64,000 nt of DNA, from positions 2,848,501-2,912,500 of the forward strand of contig NZ_JALJWF010000001.1 in NCBI RefSeq assembly GCF_024168645.1. The letters run 5' to 3'. The position numbers and the translations under genes are program-made. The notes below the pieces were generated by a model that was given only the letters and a program-made list of their open reading frames with translations, was not told where the DNA came from and ran no database searches. Positions 39,326-50,068 of the stretch are shown piece by piece. Each line of letters begins with the position of its first letter. The first letter of the stretch is position 1. The stretch comes from Pseudomonas sp. GGS8 (GTDB taxonomy: Bacteria; Pseudomonadota; Gammaproteobacteria; Pseudomonadales; Pseudomonadaceae).

Positions 39326-40765
39326 TCAGCTCTCGCTGGCCACCCCGGTCTTGCGCCGCGGGATGCCCAGGCGCTGACGGCGTTCCCACAGGCATTTGCG
39401 ACTGACCCCGAGTTTGCGGGCCAGTTCGGTTTCGGTCATGTGATCCTGATGTTCAAGCACGAAGTGCTGGAAGTAGTCTTCCAGGGACAAATCTTCGGTC
39501 GGTTCGTGGCTGGTGTTACCGGCGTTGTTGCCCTGCTGGGGCGAGAGGCCGATGAAATCGTCGTCTTCCAGGTCGCTGAGTTCGATGTCGATGCCCAGCA
39601 GCTCGGCGGAAATCTCCGGGCTCTCGCACAGAATCACCGCACGCTCGACCGCGTTCTCCAGTTCGCGAACGTTACCCGGCCAGGAGTAATGCCGGATCGC
39701 CTGCTCGGCATCGGCGGCGAATTTCAGATCGGTGCGGTTGACCCGTGCGCTCTGCCGCGCCAGGAAAGCATTGGCGATTTCATTGACGTCCGCACCGCGC
39801 TCGCGCAGGGCCGGCAGCTTCAGGGCGATCACGTGGAGGCGGTAATACAAGTCTTCACGGAACTGGCCGATCTTCGCCAGGCTCTTGAGGTCCCGGTGGG
39901 TCGCGGCGATCAGGCGCACATCGACCTTCTGCGACTGGACCGAGCCAACCCGGCGGATTTCACCTTCCTGCAATACGCGCAACAGGCGGGCCTGGGCTTC
40001 CAGTGGCAGTTCACCGATTTCATCGAGGAACAAGGTGCCGCCGTCCGCCGCTTCCACCAACCCGGCACGTCCGGCGCTGGCGCCGGTGAACGCGCCTTTT
40101 TCGTGGCCGAAAAGTTCGGACTCGATCAGGCTTTCCGGAATGGCCGCGCAGTTCACCGAAATCATCGGCGCCTTGGCGCGTTTGGACAGGTTGTGCAGGG
40201 CACGTGCTACCAGTTCTTTACCGGTACCGGATTCGCCCTGGATCAGGACATTGGAATCGGTCGGCGCGACTTTACGGATTTTGCTGTACAGGTCCTGCAT
40301 CGGCGGGCAAGAGCCGATGATGCCGATTTCGCCGTTGCTGTTGTCGACACCGCTTTTTGCTGCGGCGCCATTTGACGCTTTGCCGACGACCGGCTCACCG
40401 CTGGCTTGCGCCGATTGCCGGTCACGATGGATTCGCGCGACGGCCTGGAGCATCTCGTCGTGATCGAAAGGCTTGGCGATGTAGTCCACCGCGCCCATTT
40501 TCATGGAGTCGACGGCCGAGCGCAGGCTGGCGTAACTGGTCATGATCAGCACCGGAGTGCCCTGGGCAAGTTTGATCAACTCGGTACCCGGCGCGCCCGG
40601 CAGGCGCAGGTCACTGACGATCAGGTCAAACGTGGGAATGCTGAAGCGCTCTTGTGCTTCCTGCACGGATCCGGCTTCGCTGACCTGGTACTGGTTACGT
40701 TCCAGCAGGCGGCGCAAGGCGGAGCGGATAATTGTTTCGTCTTCGACGATCAAAATGTGCGGCAT
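39326..40765 (-). CDS. cbrB: Sigma54-dependent response regulator CbrB
   Basis: NtrC-type activator controlling carbon/nitrogen balance, mainly through crcZ. 479 residues. Receiver domain ([19 protein letters not shown], phospho-acceptor Asp in [11 protein letters not shown]), AAA+ domain with GESGTGKE, intact sigma54 loop [10 protein letters not shown] and [12 protein letters not shown], and a Fis-type helix-turn-helix ([24 protein letters not shown]). It starts 22 bases after cbrA. Its own target site lies 48 bases past its stop codon. Confidence 0.97.
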   Translation of the reverse strand: MPHILIVEDETIIRSALRRLLERNQYQVSEAGSVQEAQERFSIPTFDLIVSDLRLPGAPGTELIKLAQGTPVLIMTSYASLRSAVDSMKMGAVDYIAKPFDHDEMLQAVARIHRDRQSAQASGEPVVGKASNGAAAKSGVDNSNGEIGIIGSCPPMQDLYSKIRKVAPTDSNVLIQGESGTGKELVARALHNLSKRAKAPMISVNCAAIPESLIESELFGHEKGAFTGASAGRAGLVEAADGGTLFLDEIGELPLEAQARLLRVLQEGEIRRVGSVQSQKVDVRLIAATHRDLKSLAKIGQFREDLYYRLHVIALKLPALRERGADVNEIANAFLARQSARVNRTDLKFAADAEQAIRHYSWPGNVRELENAVERAVILCESPEISAELLGIDIELSDLEDDDFIGLSPQQGNNAGNTSHEPTEDLSLEDYFQHFVLEHQDHMTETELARKLGVSRKCLWERRQRLGIPRRKTGVASES

Positions 40766-40787
40766 TGATTCGATACTCTCGACGGTC

Positions 40788-43736
40788 TCAGTTCACAGCG
40801 GACGTCGCTTCGACATGACGCGGTAAGGTCACCCGGATACGGGTGCCGCGTTGGCTTTGAACATCAGCCGGGCTGTCGATGGTGATTTGTCCATAATGCT
40901 CTTCAACGATGGAATAGACCAGTGCAAGGCCCAGACCGGTGCCTTCGCCAGGATCCTTGGTGGTGAAGAAGGGTTCGAACAGTCGGTCCATGATGCTCGA
41001 GGGAATACCGCTGCCTTCGTCTTCGACGATCAGATCGACCGTGTGTTCGCCGGCTTCGCTCTTGACGCGCACCGCACTGCCCGGAGGCGAAGCGTCGCGG
41101 GCGTTTGAGAGCAGATTGATCAATACCTGGGCGAGCCGCTGCGGGTCGCCTTCGACCCAATGATCGGGGGCGCACAGGTTGTAGAACTGTACTTCGAAAT
41201 TGCGCCGGTTCAAGGCCAGCAGGCCGATGGCATCCTGGGCCACTTCCGCCAGACAAACGGGCTCGTCGCTGTGCTGATGACCGCCCGCATGGGCGAAGCT
41301 CATCAGCGACTGAACGATGCGCGACACGCGTTTGGTCTGCTCGAGGATCTGCCCGCTGATTTCCGTGAGCTCGGCGTCTTCTTCACGTTCTTCGCGCAGG
41401 TTTTGCGCGAGGCAGGCAATGCCGGTGATCGGGTTGCCGATTTCATGGGCCACGCCGGCCGCCAGTCGGCCGATGCTGGCCAGACGCTCGGAGTGCACCA
41501 GTTTGTCTTCGAGCATCTGGGTTTCGGTCAGGTCTTCCACCAGCAGCACCAGGCCGCTGTTACCCGGCGCCAGCGGTTCGTCGATCGCCGCTTTGTGCAG
41601 GTTCAGCCAGCGGGTCTGGCCATCGAGGGCCAGGTGCTGCTTGTGCAGGTGTTCATCCGGCAGATTGATGAAGCCTTGCAGCAGCTCTTTCCACGGATCG
41701 GCAATGGTGCTCAGGCGCGAACCGACCACACGCTGCGCGGCAATCCCGGTCAGCTCCTCCATGGCTTTGTTCCACATGAGGATTTCCTGATCCTTGGCCA
41801 GCGAGCACACACCCATCGGCAATTCCTGCAGGGTTTGGCGGTGGTAGCGGCGCAGGGCATCGAGTTCGGCGGCAAGGCCGGTGAGGCGCGAGTGGTAATC
41901 CTCGAGGCGACTTTCGATGAAGTGGATGTCTTCGGTGACGTAGTTTTCGCCACCGGCCTTGTAGGGCAGGAAGGTTTCGACCATGTCTTGCGCCACACTC
42001 GGGCCCATCAGGCCGGAGAGGTTGGCTTCAATACGGTCACGCAAACGACGCAAGGCGTAAGGCCGGCGTTCGTCGAACGGCAGATAAAGGTCACGCAGCG
42101 CCTGTTCGACCTCTTTCTGCGCCGCCTTGGCACCCAGCGGTTTGGCCAGTTGCGTGGCGAATTCCTGAGGCGAGGCAGCATGCAGTTCGCGGCGTTGCGG
42201 GCGGCGAACGTTGTCCACCGCACAGGCTTCGGCGGCGCTGGCCTCTTCGGGGCTGGCGTTGGTGAACAGTGAAATCAGGGTGAACATCAGCACGTTGGCG
42301 GCCAGCGAGGCAATCGCCGCCATGTGCCAGCTGGTGTCGTCCAGCACGTAAATCATGTTCAGCAACGGAATGTAGAAGCCTTGCAGATTGCCGACCAGCG
42401 GCAGCAGCATGGTCACCAGCCACACCAGAATCCCCGCCAGCAAGCCTGCGATGAAGCCGCGACGGTTGGCGGTCGGCCAGTACAGTACCGACAACACGCC
42501 CGGCAGGAACTGCAACGTGGCGACGAAGGCGACGATGCCGAGGTTGGCCAGATCCTGTTCCGCGCCCAGCATCAGGTAGAAACCGTAACCGGCCATGATG
42601 ATCGCGACGATCAGCGCCCGGCGGGTCCATTTCAGCCAGCGGTAGATATTGCCTTCAGCGGGCGGCTGATAAAGCGGCAACACCAGATGGTTCAGTGCCA
42701 TCCCGGACAGCGCCAATGTGGTGACAATGATCAGCCCGCTGGCCGCCGACAATCCACCGACATACGCCAACAGCGCCAGGGCTTTGCTATTGGCGGCGAT
42801 GCCGATACCCAGGGTGAAATATTCCGGATTGGTGGTGGCACCGAGTTTCAGTCCGGCCCAGAGAATCAACGGCACTGCCAGGCTCATCAGCAGCAGGAAC
42901 AGCGGCAAGCCCCAGCTTGCACTGACCAGCGAGCGCGGGTTGAGGTTTTCAGTAAAGGTCATGTGGTACATGTGCGGCATGACGATCGCCGAAGCGAAGA
43001 ACACCAGCAGCAGTGTGCGCCATGGACCTTCCTGCAATGGCGTGTGCAGGGCGGCGAGGGCGGTCTGGTTCTGCAGCAACCACAGTTCCAGCTGTTGCGG
43101 GCCGTCGAACACGCCATAAAGTGCATACAGGCCGACGCCGCCAATCGCGATCAGCTTGATCACCGACTCGAAGGCAATCGCAAACACCAGGCCTTCATGT
43201 TTCTCGCGGGTGGCGATGTGGCGCGAGCCGAAGAAAATCGTGAACAGCGTAATCAGCGCGCAGAAGCTCAGGGCCACGCGATGCTGCACCGGTTCGTGGG
43301 TGAGGATGCCGATGGAATCGGCCACTGCCTGAATCTGCAACGCCAGCAATGGCAGCACGCCGATCAGCATGAAAATCGTCGTCAGCGCACCGGCCCAGGT
43401 ACTGCGGAAACGGAACGCAAATAAGTCGGCCAGGGACGAGAGTTGATAGGTGCGGGTGATTTTCAGGATCGGGTACAAAAGCACCGGTGCCAGCAGAAAC
43501 GCCCCGGAAACCCCGAGGTAGCTGGACAGAAAACCGTAGCCGTACTGATAGGCCAGGCCCACCGTGCCGTAAAACGCCCAGGCACTGGCGTAAACCCCCA
43601 GCGACAGGGTGTACGTCAGTGGGTGGCGGATGATCGCCCGGGGGATCATGCCCCGTTCACTGATCCAGGCCACACCGAACAGCACCGCCAGGTACGCGGC
43701 GCTGATCAGGATCATCTGGGTCAGGCTAAAGCTCAT
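40788..43736 (-). CDS. cbrA: Sensor kinase CbrA with a solute-symporter sensor domain
   Basis: A 982-residue fusion. The N-terminal half (about 1-500) is a sodium:solute symporter-like membrane domain with a dozen or more hydrophobic helices, reported to transport histidine in some species. A linker/STAC-like stretch and a PAS domain ([22 protein letters not shown]) follow, then the His-phosphorylation helix ([19 protein letters not shown]) and the ATPase domain ([31 protein letters not shown]). ATG 43736 gives the usual MSFSL start; 43742 is an in-frame alternative. It overlaps cbrX by 11 bases. Confidence 0.96.
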   Translation of the reverse strand: MSFSLTQMILISAAYLAVLFGVAWISERGMIPRAIIRHPLTYTLSLGVYASAWAFYGTVGLAYQYGYGFLSSYLGVSGAFLLAPVLLYPILKITRTYQLSSLADLFAFRFRSTWAGALTTIFMLIGVLPLLALQIQAVADSIGILTHEPVQHRVALSFCALITLFTIFFGSRHIATREKHEGLVFAIAFESVIKLIAIGGVGLYALYGVFDGPQQLELWLLQNQTALAALHTPLQEGPWRTLLLVFFASAIVMPHMYHMTFTENLNPRSLVSASWGLPLFLLLMSLAVPLILWAGLKLGATTNPEYFTLGIGIAANSKALALLAYVGGLSAASGLIIVTTLALSGMALNHLVLPLYQPPAEGNIYRWLKWTRRALIVAIIMAGYGFYLMLGAEQDLANLGIVAFVATLQFLPGVLSVLYWPTANRRGFIAGLLAGILVWLVTMLLPLVGNLQGFYIPLLNMIYVLDDTSWHMAAIASLAANVLMFTLISLFTNASPEEASAAEACAVDNVRRPQRRELHAASPQEFATQLAKPLGAKAAQKEVEQALRDLYLPFDERRPYALRRLRDRIEANLSGLMGPSVAQDMVETFLPYKAGGENYVTEDIHFIESRLEDYHSRLTGLAAELDALRRYHRQTLQELPMGVCSLAKDQEILMWNKAMEELTGIAAQRVVGSRLSTIADPWKELLQGFINLPDEHLHKQHLALDGQTRWLNLHKAAIDEPLAPGNSGLVLLVEDLTETQMLEDKLVHSERLASIGRLAAGVAHEIGNPITGIACLAQNLREEREEDAELTEISGQILEQTKRVSRIVQSLMSFAHAGGHQHSDEPVCLAEVAQDAIGLLALNRRNFEVQFYNLCAPDHWVEGDPQRLAQVLINLLSNARDASPPGSAVRVKSEAGEHTVDLIVEDEGSGIPSSIMDRLFEPFFTTKDPGEGTGLGLALVYSIVEEHYGQITIDSPADVQSQRGTRIRVTLPRHVEATSAVN

Positions 43737-43902
43737 CGGCATCTTTTTGGCTCTGCAGGATGAAGGTCACGACGATCAGAATCAGCCAGAGCAAATAAGG
43801 GCGATACCAGGCGCCAGTGGCGTCGATCCACCAATCCATGATGGCCGGGGAAAACAGATAAATCCCCACTACCAGGAGCAGGACCAAGCGATAGATGTAC
43901 AT
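43726..43902 (-). CDS. cbrX: Small membrane protein CbrX
   Basis: A 58-residue ORF: MYIYRLVLLLVVGIYLFSPAI, then WWIDATGAWYRP and a second helix (YLLWLILIVVTFIL) with a polar tail. Two membrane helices are likely. Its stop codon lies 11 bases inside cbrA, which suggests that cbrA translation is coupled to it, as I recall reported for cbrX-cbrA in P. putida. The upstream GAGAGGCCGGG supplies a weak ribosome site. Confidence 0.88.
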   Translation of the reverse strand: MYIYRLVLLLVVGIYLFSPAIMDWWIDATGAWYRPYLLWLILIVVTFILQSQKDADEL

Positions 43903-43979
43903 CCCGGCCTCTCTCTTTTATGCGCGTGCCCGAAAACGTGCGGCGATGGTAACGGATGGGCGCGCCACTGCAAGTGGCA

Positions 43980-44876
43980 TCACCGCAGTTGCGCTTCGGG
44001 CAACGTCAGTGTGCGCGGGATCAGCGATGCATCCCAGTGGGCGATGCCCCAATTGAGCACTTCCCATGGTGTGGCGTCATTCAGTTCGATAACGGGATTG
44101 TGCCCCAGCGCCCGCAATGCGCGCAGTAACAGCGGTGTGGCCTGATCTTCGGTCAATGGCGGCGAACGATAGGATTTGCCGAGTTTGTGGCCGTCCGGCT
44201 GGGTAATCAGCGGGATGTGCAGGTAACGCGGTTGCGGCTGGCCAAGCAGTTCTTGCAGATAGAGTTGGCGCGGCGTGGAATCCAGCAGGTCGGCGCCGCG
44301 CACAATATCGGTGATGCCTTGCCAGGCATCGTCCAGTACCACCGCCAATTGGTAGGCATAGAGCCCGTCGCGGCGACGAATCACGAAGTCGCCGACCTCG
44401 CGGCCCAGGTGTTGACGGAATTCGCCTTGCACCCGGTCGATGAAGTGGTATTCCAGCTCCGGTACGCGCACGCGGATCGCCGCGTTCTCGGTGCCGTGCC
44501 CCGCGTTGCGGCAGAACCCGGGATAGATGCCGTGATACGGCTCCAGTTGCTTGCGCGAGCAGGTGCACGCATAGGCCAGGCCTTGGCTGAACAGGCGATT
44601 GAGGACCTCGGCGTAGGTCGCGTGCCGGTCACTCTGTCGGACCATCTCGCCATCCCACTCGAAGCCGTAGCTTTCCAGCGCCTTGAGAATTGCCGTCTGG
44701 GCGCCGGGTTCCTCCCGAGGAGGATCGAGATCTTCCATGCGCACCAGCCAGCGACCACCGACCGAACGGGCGTCGAGGTACGAGGCCAGCGCGGCCACCA
44801 GCGAACCGAAATGCAAATGCCCGCTGGGCGTGGGGGCGAAGCGCCCGATGTAGGTGGGGGAGGCGATGATGGTCAT
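43980..44876 (-). CDS. gluQ: Glutamyl-Q tRNA(Asp) synthetase GluQ
   Basis: A 298-residue paralog of glutamyl-tRNA synthetase lacking the anticodon-binding part; it glutamylates queuosine in tRNA-Asp. HIGH-type motif RFAPTPSGHLHFGSLVAAL, the zinc-site segment CTCSRKQLEPYHGIYPGFC, and a KMSKS-like GHKLGKS. The ATG at 44876 starts just before the HIGH motif; longer starts reach into a REP repeat. It commonly lies between dksA and cbrA in pseudomonads, often reported as dksA-linked. Confidence 0.96.
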   Translation of the reverse strand: MTIIASPTYIGRFAPTPSGHLHFGSLVAALASYLDARSVGGRWLVRMEDLDPPREEPGAQTAILKALESYGFEWDGEMVRQSDRHATYAEVLNRLFSQGLAYACTCSRKQLEPYHGIYPGFCRNAGHGTENAAIRVRVPELEYHFIDRVQGEFRQHLGREVGDFVIRRRDGLYAYQLAVVLDDAWQGITDIVRGADLLDSTPRQLYLQELLGQPQPRYLHIPLITQPDGHKLGKSYRSPPLTEDQATPLLLRALRALGHNPVIELNDATPWEVLNWGIAHWDASLIPRTLTLPEAQLR

Positions 44877-44923
44877 AAGGAGGGCGTCGGGCTGTTCAGT
44901 CGTTTTGAGCACGGCTTGAAGCC

Positions 44924-44997
44924 GCCTTCGCGAGCAAGCTTCGCGCCTACAGGACGTTGCGCTAGCCTTTGTAGGAGCGAAGCTTGCTCGCGAAGGC
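44924..44997. repeat. REP doublet, third family
   Basis: GCCTTCGCGAGCAAGCTTCG... at 44924 and its inverted partner ending at 44997 differ at one position in 28. The core differs from the two other families in this window. It lies between dksA and gluQ. Confidence 0.9.
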
Positions 44998-45036
44998 GAT
45001 TTTAAATAGGCAACAAATGCCAGCAAATACCAGAAA

Positions 45037-45069
45037 CAAAAAACGGAGCGTTCGCACGCTCCGTTTTTC
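45037..45069 (-). terminator. Rho-independent terminator after dksA
   Basis: ACGGAGCG and CGCTCCGT arms around a six-base loop. On the minus strand a run of T follows at 45037-45042. Confidence 0.9.
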
Positions 45070-45082
45070 GTTCAAGCTGCAA

Positions 45083-45523
45083 TTACTTGCCGACTTGTTT
45101 TTCTTTGATTTCCGCCAGGGTCTTGCAGTCAACACACATGTCGGCGGTAGGGCGGGCTTCCAGTCGCTTGACGCCGATTTCGACGCCGCAGGACTCGCAC
45201 CAGCCGTATTCTTCGTCTTCGATCAATTGCAGGGTTTTGTCGATTTTCTTGATCAACTTGCGCTCGCGGTCGCGGGCGCGCAATTCGAGGCTGAATTCCT
45301 CTTCCTGGCTGGCACGGTCTGCCGGGTCAGGAAAGTTGGCCGCTTCGTCTTTCATATGATCAACAGTACGGTCGACTTCCTGCATCAAGTCCTGTTTCCA
45401 CTTGTTCAGGATCTTGGTGAAGTGAGCACGCATGGGTTTGCCCATGTACTCTTCGCCCTTCACTTCTTTGTAGGGTTCGAAGCCGCTGATCGACTGATTT
45501 TGCTGCTTTGCTTGGGTGGGCAT
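45083..45523 (-). CDS. dksA: RNA polymerase-binding transcription factor DksA
   Basis: Secondary-channel factor that works with ppGpp in the stringent response. 146 residues. A long coiled coil with the Asp residues of the tip in NFPDPADRAS, then a four-Cys zinc finger (CESCGVEIGVKRLEARP and MCVDC). ATG 45523 (MPTQAKQQ) is chosen by comparison with family N-termini; the open frame continues upstream without support. Pseudomonads may also carry a Cys-less DksA2 elsewhere; this one is the zinc form. Confidence 0.97.
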   Translation of the reverse strand: MPTQAKQQNQSISGFEPYKEVKGEEYMGKPMRAHFTKILNKWKQDLMQEVDRTVDHMKDEAANFPDPADRASQEEEFSLELRARDRERKLIKKIDKTLQLIEDEEYGWCESCGVEIGVKRLEARPTADMCVDCKTLAEIKEKQVGK

Positions 45524-45857
45524 GAAATGGACCGCCTCTACTCTTGTAATCCATTGCGCAGGATTGCTCCAACACCGACACCTGCCGGCCCTGCGGCTGC
45601 AAGCGGGCGAACTTACCAGATCAAATCGGACCGCGCTACTCCCGGATGTCGAGCCTGCGGCCCGTGGTGCTTGCAAAAGATTGCAAAGCCTCGTCTGGTG
45701 GCTAAGGAGACCTGATCAATTATTGATTTTAGTCAAACCTGAGACATACGCTTGAATCGATTGAGATCAGCGTTATATGGGCTCTGACCGCTTTAGACTC
45801 TCGCTCGTTCCTGCGCTTGGGTAGAATCAATTCTTTTCCCCGTTGTAAGGAAGGCTA
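45524..45857. other. Divergent intergenic region between dksA and the aminotransferase gene
   Basis: 334 bases with no gene. A TAGAAT hexamer at 45822-45827 could be a -10 for the aminotransferase gene, but no good -35 is seen. TTGACT on the minus strand (45732-45737 region) could serve dksA, again without a clear partner. Confidence 0.4.
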
Positions 45858-47030
45858 ATGGCTCCGTCCTACAGTGCGCGCAGTCGCGCTATCGAACCGT
45901 TCCATGTCATGGCCCTGCTGGCGCGGGCCAACGAGCTGCAAGCGGCTGGCCACGACGTGATTCATCTGGAAATCGGCGAGCCGGACTTCACCACCGCCGA
46001 GCCGATCATCCAGGCCGGCCAGGCCGCGCTGACGGCGGGGAAGACCCGTTACACCGCCGCCCGTGGCATTCCCGAGCTGCGTGAGGCCATTTCGGGTTTT
46101 TATCAGCAGCGTTACCGGCTGAGCATCGATCCGCAGCGCATCATGATCACGCCCGGCGGTTCAGGCGCGTTGCTGTTGGCCAGCGCCTTGCTGGTGGACC
46201 CGGGCAAGCATTGGCTGCTGGCCGACCCGGGTTACCCGTGCAACCGGCACTTCCTGCGCCTGGTGGAAGGCGCGGCGCAACTGGTGCCGGTCGGGCCGGA
46301 CGTGCGTTATCAACTGACTCCCGACCTGGTCGCGCGTCACTGGGATCACGACAGTGTCGGCGCCTTGGTAGCGTCGCCGGCCAACCCCACCGGGACCATC
46401 CTGACCCGTGATGAGTTGGCCGGGTTGTCCGCGGCGATCAAGGCTCGTCACGGTCATTTGGTGGTCGACGAGATCTACCACGGCCTGACTTACGGCACGG
46501 ATGCGGCCAGCGTGCTGGAAGTCGATGACAGCGCCTTCGTCCTCAATAGTTTTTCCAAGTATTTCGGCATGACCGGCTGGCGCCTCGGTTGGCTGGTCGC
46601 GCCCGAAGCGGCAGTCGGTGAACTGGAGAAGCTCGCCCAGAACCTCTACATCAGTGCACCGAGCATGGCGCAGTACGCCGCATTGGCCTGCTTCGAGCCC
46701 GCCACCATCAGCATTCTCGAGGAGCGCCGCGCCGAGTTCGGTCGACGTCGCGACTTTCTGCTGCCAGCCCTGCGGGAATTGGGTTTCGGTATCGTCGTAG
46801 AACCGGAAGGCGCGTTCTATTTGTACGCCGATATCAGCAAGTTCGGCGGCGATGCCTTCTCGTTTTGCCAACACTTCCTCGAAACCGAACACGTTGCGAT
46901 TACCCCGGGGCTGGACTTCGGGCGTCATCAAGCCGGGCATCATGTGCGGTTTGCCTATACCCAAAGCCTTCCGCGCTTGCAAGAAGCAGTCGAACGGATC
47001 GCTCGCGGGTTGAAGAGCTGGCAAGGCTGA
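45858..47030 (+). CDS. PLP-dependent aminotransferase (class I/II)
   Basis: A 390-residue fold-type I aminotransferase. Substrate loop LEIGEPDF near residue 40, [14 protein letters not shown], the Asn contact in VASPANPTG, Asp in [14 protein letters not shown]-binding Lys in [15 protein letters not shown], and the Arg that binds the substrate carboxylate in [11 protein letters not shown]. Members are variously called alanine- or aspartate-type aminotransferases; the substrate cannot be fixed from sequence. It overlaps sfsA by one base (TGATG). Confidence 0.92.
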   Translation: MAPSYSARSRAIEPFHVMALLARANELQAAGHDVIHLEIGEPDFTTAEPIIQAGQAALTAGKTRYTAARGIPELREAISGFYQQRYRLSIDPQRIMITPGGSGALLLASALLVDPGKHWLLADPGYPCNRHFLRLVEGAAQLVPVGPDVRYQLTPDLVARHWDHDSVGALVASPANPTGTILTRDELAGLSAAIKARHGHLVVDEIYHGLTYGTDAASVLEVDDSAFVLNSFSKYFGMTGWRLGWLVAPEAAVGELEKLAQNLYISAPSMAQYAALACFEPATISILEERRAEFGRRRDFLLPALRELGFGIVVEPEGAFYLYADISKFGGDAFSFCQHFLETEHVAITPGLDFGRHQAGHHVRFAYTQSLPRLQEAVERIARGLKSWQG

Positions 47031-47743
47031 TGCGCTTCCATCCTCCCCTCGAAGAAGGTCGCTTGATTCGTCGTTACAAACGTTTTCTCGCCGACATCGA
47101 AGCCGTTGGCGGCGAGTTGCTGACCATTCACTGCCCGAACACCGGTTCAATGCTTAATTGCCAGGTCGAGGGCGGGCAAGTCTGGTTTAGCCGCTCCACC
47201 GACCCCAAGCGCAAGTTGCCCGGTACCTGGGAAATTGGCGAAACCCCGCAGGGACGGCTGTTCTGTGTGAACACCGGGCGCGCCAACGGCTTGATCGAGG
47301 AGGCGCTGCGGGCTGGCGTCATCGCCGAGCTGAACGGCTTTACCGAACTGAAGCGCGAAGTGGCCTACGGTCAGGAAAGCAGCCGCATCGACTTTCGCCT
47401 CGATTACCCGGGCGGACCGGCTTATGTGGAAGTCAAAAGCGTCACCCTGGGCTTCGATGGTTCGGCGGTAGCGGCATTTCCTGATGCGGTGACCCAGCGC
47501 GGGGCCAAGCATTTGCGCGAGCTGGCACATTTGGCCCGGGACGGGATTCGCGCAGTGCAGTTGTATTGCGTGAACCTGACAGGGGTCGACGCGGTACGTC
47601 CTGCCGAAGAAATCGATTCGACCTACGCGGCGGCGTTACGCGAAGCAGTGGCGTGCGGGGTCGAAGTGCTGGCGTATGGCGTGCGCTTGACCCACGAAGA
47701 GTTGGTGGTCGATCGGCGCTTGGATGTGTTGCTGAACGGTTAG
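47030..47743 (+). CDS. sfsA: Sugar fermentation stimulation protein SfsA
   Basis: A 237-residue SfsA-family protein with an OB-like N-terminal part ([29 protein letters not shown]) and a nuclease-like core ([23 protein letters not shown], the E-x-K acidic motif). E. coli SfsA was linked to maltose gene expression; the true activity is unsettled. The ATG is within the aminotransferase stop. It converges with the Rieske gene with four bases of overlap. Confidence 0.94.
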   Translation: MRFHPPLEEGRLIRRYKRFLADIEAVGGELLTIHCPNTGSMLNCQVEGGQVWFSRSTDPKRKLPGTWEIGETPQGRLFCVNTGRANGLIEEALRAGVIAELNGFTELKREVAYGQESSRIDFRLDYPGGPAYVEVKSVTLGFDGSAVAAFPDAVTQRGAKHLRELAHLARDGIRAVQLYCVNLTGVDAVRPAEEIDSTYAAALREAVACGVEVLAYGVRLTHEELVVDRRLDVLLNG

Positions 47744-48057
47744 AGCGTGACCCAGATCCCTTGCTCGTCTTCGCGGCAGGGGATGGTGGTCAGGGATTGT
47801 CCGGCGCACGGTCCGGCGACGCATTCGCCGTCTTCGATCAGAAACAGTGCGCCGTGGGTGGCGCACTGGATCAGGCTGTTGCTGGGGTCGAGAAACTGGT
47901 CGGGCTGCCATTCCAGTGCGACACCACGGTGCGGGCAGCGATTTTCATACACGTACACTCGACCGTCTCGGCGCACAGCCAGAAGCTTCTGACCGTCGAC
48001 GTCGAAACCGCGACTGCTGGCGTCAGCCAATTCGGCGCCTGTGCAAAGAAGTTTCAT
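47740..48057 (-). CDS. Rieske [2Fe-2S] domain protein
   Basis: A 105-residue soluble protein consisting of one Rieske domain. Cluster ligands are in CPHRG and, about 20 residues on, CATHG (Cys-x-His and Cys-x-x-His pattern). No signal peptide or membrane helix, so it is a cytoplasmic ferredoxin-like electron carrier. ATG 48057 ([10 protein letters not shown]) is chosen because it starts the domain properly. Its partner enzyme is not evident. Confidence 0.92.
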   Translation of the reverse strand: MKLLCTGAELADASSRGFDVDGQKLLAVRRDGRVYVYENRCPHRGVALEWQPDQFLDPSNSLIQCATHGALFLIEDGECVAGPCAGQSLTTIPCREDEQGIWVTL

Positions 48058-48251
48058 GTCTATCCTCAAATCCAGCGGCTCGTGACCCGGTATGTCCGAG
48101 CTTGACGTGCAAATGCAAGCAATTATCAAATGGCGGCTCGCCCTCAGGGCGATTACCGGATGCCGAGCATACTTGGCCTGTCATCTCTATGCCCGGGAAA
48201 CCTTTAAAGGACGCTGTTTATGCACCTGTTCGATCCCGGTACGACTGGCCA

Positions 48252-49289
48252 ATGACCCTTCTGGTTAAACCCCGTGCGTTGTTCATTGGCTTGAGCCTGC
48301 TGTGTTTGCTGGCGATCTGGCTGTCGCTGGCGCTGGGTCCGGTGAGTTTGCCGTTGTTCGATACGCTACGGGCGGCGCTGCGGCTGATCGGTTTGCCCAC
48401 TGCGCCCGACGGGTTGGAGCAGGCTGAGCTGATCCTCAGTCAGATTCGCCTGCCGCGAACCTTGCTCGGTTTGGCGGTGGGCGGGGTTCTGGCGCTGTCC
48501 GGCGTGGCGATGCAGGGCTTGTTTCGCAATCCTCTGGCCGATCCGGGCCTGGTGGGGGTTTCCAGCGGCGCAGCACTGGGCGCGGCCATCGCGATTGTCG
48601 GCGGCTCGGTATTCGGTGGACTGCCTGAATCCTTCGGGCCTTATCTGTTGTCGGTGTGCGCGTTTCTCGGCGGGTTGGGGGTGACGGCGCTGGTCTATCG
48701 ACTGGGGCGACGCAATGGCCAGACCAGCGCCGCCACCATGCTGCTCGCCGGTATTGCATTGACTGCCCTGGCCGGTTCGGCGGTCGGGCTCTTCACCTAT
48801 CTGGCGGATGACGCGACTCTACGCACCCTGGCGTTCTGGAACCTGGGCAGCCTTAACGGCGCCAGTTACTCGCGGCTCTGGCCGTTGCTGCTGGTGAGCG
48901 CCGGTGTGGCGCTGTGGTTGCCGCGTCGGGCCAAGGCCTTGAATGCATTGTTGCTGGGGGAGTCGGAGGCCGGTCACTTGGGTATCGACGTCGAAGGCCT
49001 CAAACGCGAATTGGTGTTCTGCACGGCGCTGGGTGTCGGCGCGGCGGTAGCGGCGGCGGGGATGATCGGGTTTGTCGGCCTGGTGGTACCGCATCTGGTG
49101 CGGCTGCTGGCCGGTCCCGATCATCGGGTGCTGTTGCCGGCGTCGGTGTTGGCGGGGGCCAGTCTCCTGTTGTTTGCCGATCTGGTGGCGCGGCTGGCGC
49201 TGGCGCCGGCTGAGTTGCCGATCGGGATTGTCACGGCTTTCATTGGCGCGCCGTTCTTTCTGTATTTATTGCTCAGAGGGCGTGCCTGA
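48252..49289 (+). CDS. hmuU: Heme-type ABC transporter permease (FecCD family, PhuU/HmuU-like)
   Basis: A 345-residue permease with about ten hydrophobic helices. FecCD signatures are visible: [41 protein letters not shown] split over residues about 72-112, and [20 protein letters not shown]. Assignment to heme rests on its neighbours (hmuV, ChaN/PhuW-like lipoprotein, prrF) and is inference. Unlike the P. aeruginosa phu locus, no phuT, phuS or phuR lies before it; the gene next upstream is a divergent Rieske gene. ATG 48252 gives the standard N-terminus. Confidence 0.88.
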   Translation: MTLLVKPRALFIGLSLLCLLAIWLSLALGPVSLPLFDTLRAALRLIGLPTAPDGLEQAELILSQIRLPRTLLGLAVGGVLALSGVAMQGLFRNPLADPGLVGVSSGAALGAAIAIVGGSVFGGLPESFGPYLLSVCAFLGGLGVTALVYRLGRRNGQTSAATMLLAGIALTALAGSAVGLFTYLADDATLRTLAFWNLGSLNGASYSRLWPLLLVSAGVALWLPRRAKALNALLLGESEAGHLGIDVEGLKRELVFCTALGVGAAVAAAGMIGFVGLVVPHLVRLLAGPDHRVLLPASVLAGASLLLFADLVARLALAPAELPIGIVTAFIGAPFFLYLLLRGRA

Positions 49290-50056
49290 TGTTGCGAGCG
49301 CAGAACCTGCAAATCCGCCGCGGTCGAAAGATTGTCCTGACGGACATCACCCTTGAGCTTAAATCGGGCGAAGTCCTCGGCGTGTTGGGTCCTAATGGCG
49401 CCGGCAAAAGCACGTTGCTCGGCGCCCTCTGCGGTGAATTGCCTGCGGACCATGGCAGTGTCTGGCTCGATGAGCATGAATTGAGTCATTGGGCCGGGGG
49501 GCAGCGAGCCCAGCGTTTGGCGGTGTTGCCGCAAGTGTCGACCCTGGACTTTGCCTTTCGCGTCGAAGAAGTGGTCGGCATGGGCCGCCTGCCTTATCAA
49601 AGCGGCCGGGTCCGGGATGACGAGATTGTCGCCACCGCGCTACAGGCGGCCGATGCGGGGCACTTGAGCGGTCGCAGTTATCTGGCGTTATCCGGCGGTG
49701 AACGTCAGCGGGTGCATCTGGCGCGGGTGTTGGCGCAACTCTGGCCAGGCGAGGCGGGGCAGACGTTGTTGCTCGATGAGCCGACGTCGATGCTCGATCC
49801 GCTGCATCAACACACTACTCTGCAAGCGGTGTGTGAGTTCGCCGATCGCGGTGCGGCGGTGCTGGTGATCTTGCATGATCTGAACCTGGCGGCACGTTAT
49901 TGTGATCGCCTGTTACTGCTCGAAGGTGGGCGTCTGGTGGCGCTGGACACGCCCGAACAGGTACTGCGTCCGGAACTGCTCAAGGCTGTGTTCGGGCTGG
50001 AAGTATTGGTGCAACCGCACCCGGAGCGTGGGCATCCGCTGGTTATCGCCCGCTGA
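49289..50056 (+). CDS. hmuV: Heme ABC transporter ATP-binding protein HmuV/PhuV
   Basis: A 255-residue ABC ATPase. Walker [10 protein letters not shown], signature LSGGERQRV, Walker B LLLDEPTS and the switch His in [13 protein letters not shown]. It is coupled to the permease by a TGATG overlap and is followed after 12 bases by the ChaN-like lipoprotein gene. Confidence 0.92.
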   Translation: MLRAQNLQIRRGRKIVLTDITLELKSGEVLGVLGPNGAGKSTLLGALCGELPADHGSVWLDEHELSHWAGGQRAQRLAVLPQVSTLDFAFRVEEVVGMGRLPYQSGRVRDDEIVATALQAADAGHLSGRSYLALSGGERQRVHLARVLAQLWPGEAGQTLLLDEPTSMLDPLHQHTTLQAVCEFADRGAAVLVILHDLNLAARYCDRLLLLEGGRLVALDTPEQVLRPELLKAVFGLEVLVQPHPERGHPLVIAR

Positions 50057-50068
50057 GGTGTTTTAGGG

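Noticed and set aside
48100..48150. An AT-rich patch before hmuU that looks slightly like a Fur box.
   Set aside because: The best 19-base window matches the consensus at only about half the positions, no better than chance for an AT-rich stretch.
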